Positions 62,469 through 64,000 of a stretch of DNA of 64,000 nt are shown here, piece after piece (positions within the stretch are counted from its first letter, which is position 1; every line of letters begins with the position of its first letter). The stretch lies in NCBI GenBank assembly GCA_022579005.1, contig MU401568.1, forward strand, positions 1 through 64,000, written 5' to 3'. Source of the DNA: Poronia punctata. Lineage: Eukaryota > Ascomycota > Sordariomycetes > Xylariales > Xylariaceae. Under the pieces are notes generated by a model. That model was not told the DNA's origin. It saw nothing but the letters and a program-made list of their open reading frames with translations, and ran no database searches. Made by a program: the position numbers and the translations under genes.

Positions 62469-64000
62469 CGTGTCGTGAAGCGAGCAGGTGTGGCGTGGAC
62501 CGACAGCGCTGTTGGGCGACGACGAGTTAAAAGGGTGGTAAGGCCAAGTAGATGATGCTCTTTGCTGGGCGCCGGCTCCACGAGTACAATACACGGCATT
62601 ACCCAATCGTCTCCACTTATTGTTACTACCCCAACGGGCATAACGCTAATATTTGGTGGAGTTGAAGGTGTTCGGCATTTATCACGTGACCTTGACGATA
62701 TTCTCGACCGGTTTTTCTATCTGACCTTTACGAGTGCACCTCTACAGTACACGTAATTACACTAATATTGGTGCAAGCTTGGAAATACTGTATCAAGTTG
62801 TTAGTGATAGGTCTTAGGTTAGCATCGCTGTCTTGTCTGTACTTGTGTGAAATGATCTGAGCTCGGCAATACGTATGTCCTACGAACGGTAAATCTCAAG
62901 GTCAAGCACCTTCTGCCGAGACCGCGAGCACTCGCCCCGTACAAAGTAGAGGCTTAAAAATTACATGCGACACTGACGAGGTATGGGCTCCAGAAACGAC
63001 CATTCACTTTGAGGAATTAAGCAAGATTCATTAGAAATATCTTCACAAAGATCATTGATACAGAGTTGTAGACACTACGTAGGTACCTACTCGTAGACTA
63101 CACGTACATATGTATGCAGGCGCGGTACCTACCTCTCACTCCATATATGTACGTTTTAGGACTAGCTTGGGTTAGAAAATGGAGAACATTTTATTGACTG
63201 AAATCAATTGTATCGACATCTCAACTCCAAATTAAAAATTTCCCTTGCATTCAACATTGTATCACGTATACTCGTATTTCAAAGTCAAATATCTTGACAT
63301 TGTATTCTCATTGTATATTACCAAAAGCTTCTTTTATCAAAAGCTTCTCCCCTAATCTCGTAATCGATTCTTAATAATTGTACTGTCAAGGTATGTCGGA
63401 TCCCAATTGCTATTGTTACGGTTACAGTCCCTACCCTAGCCACGGTTACTGTAACCCCCTTTCACCTTTATAACCCCAAGCCCTCTTTCATACTTGCTAG
63501 CTACTATCACAAGTTGATGTCGGTTGGCCTCAGTCCTGTCAAACCGAACATCATGAGCCAGTGCTCCCGATAGAATGCGACGCTTTCTGCAATTGACACA
63601 TACATCATCCTCCCTCACCGACTTATCACTGTCAAAACATTTCGGAGCATCTTCGGCGTGCATGTTGGATCTCCGTAGGCCCACCCCTTTCATCATCGGT
63701 TTAAGCACACCAAAACCAACGTGGGTTGCTATCACTAGACTTTTTGGCATGGTGCTTTATCCATCGACGCGATGACATAGCATCGAGGGCGGTATTGCAC
63801 GGGTGATATCAAGCAGGAGGGCCGATATTTGGAAATATCAGGTTTGCCAGCAACGTCGTGCTATTGCCTATCTATCTAGGTTCATTCATGCAGATGTACT
63901 TGTCCGCTGGTTACAGGCGCCTGTTGGAAAGGCATCGGAGGCAGATGTGGATGGATGTTGAAGTGGCATCTTGAAGGACAAGCTGCGTCTTTAACCTGGG
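62469..64000. other. Upstream of the epsin gene; no other gene recognised
   Basis: About 1.5 kb to the end of the window. It holds ATCACGTGAC (E-box core) at 62681-62690, 213 bases before the epsin start, and the composite TAGGTACCTACTCGTA at 63080-63095. TACTCGTA recurs at 63269. A 104-codon frame at 63750-63436 on the minus strand has no recognisable domain and is not called. Confidence 0.45.

Noticed and set aside
62469..62606. Upstream extension of the epsin reading frame
   Set aside because: The ENTH domain conventionally starts at MDFNNL, and the upstream residues have no conserved pattern.
63436..63750. 104-codon minus-strand frame with NCRKRR
   Set aside because: It starts with ATG but has no complete zinc cluster, no domain and no conserved pattern; chance is likely.
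1..64000. CRISPR array, bacterial operons or a secondary-metabolite cluster
   Set aside because: No regularly spaced repeats, no prokaryotic features, and no polyketide, peptide synthetase or terpene genes were seen.

Overview
This window looks like a chromosome segment of a filamentous ascomycete (Pezizomycotina, most likely Sordariomycetes). The genes carry short 50-200 nt introns with GT...CTAAC/CTGAC...AG signals. They include abaA, a mould-type alpha-tubulin B, Mrd1, Nma111, Mlh1 and Qri7. GC-balanced gene islands alternate with extremely AT-rich blocks that look hypermutated by repeat-induced point mutation (RIP). I did not assign a genus. Coordinates and introns were read by eye and by homology to known families, without a database search or transcripts.

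Layout. 1-6490 is an AT-rich block with remnants of a Ty1/copia polyprotein end near 660-1000. 7029-8002 is a single secreted, cysteine-rich, probably GPI-anchored protein gene on a 1.5 kb island. 8080-10830 is a second AT-rich block. 11.3-36.2 kb is a housekeeping island: NMA111 serine protease (+), a small Myb/SANT-like protein (+), MLH1 (-), alpha-tubulin B (-), a 250 bp AT-rich insert, QRI7 (+), PRE2 proteasome beta5 (-), a 1175-residue C2H2 factor (-), a DUF202 membrane protein exon (+) and a Zn2Cys6 factor (-). 36.2-38.6 kb has no recognised gene. 38.6-45.7 kb is a 7 kb AT-rich block with a ruined Ty3/gypsy element on the minus strand. It contains a 190 bp direct repeat whose two copies differ almost only by C-to-T and G-to-A changes. 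45.8-50.4 kb is a gene desert rich in a dispersed short motif. 50.4-62.5 kb holds a six-exon dynein light chain LC8 gene (-), MRD1 (+), abaA (+), tRNA-Glu(UUC) (+) and an ENT3-type epsin (-). The last 1.5 kb has no recognised gene.

The genes are mostly core cellular functions (mismatch repair, cytoskeleton and dynein, proteasome, t6A modification, ribosome biogenesis, vesicle traffic) plus three transcription factors, one a known conidiation regulator. They form no metabolic cluster. The accessory component is the retrotransposon-derived AT-rich sequence and the secreted protein gene lying inside it. The most unusual signal is a family of short palindromic motifs (TACGAGTA and TAGGTACCTA, sometimes fused) scattered between genes far more often than chance predicts.
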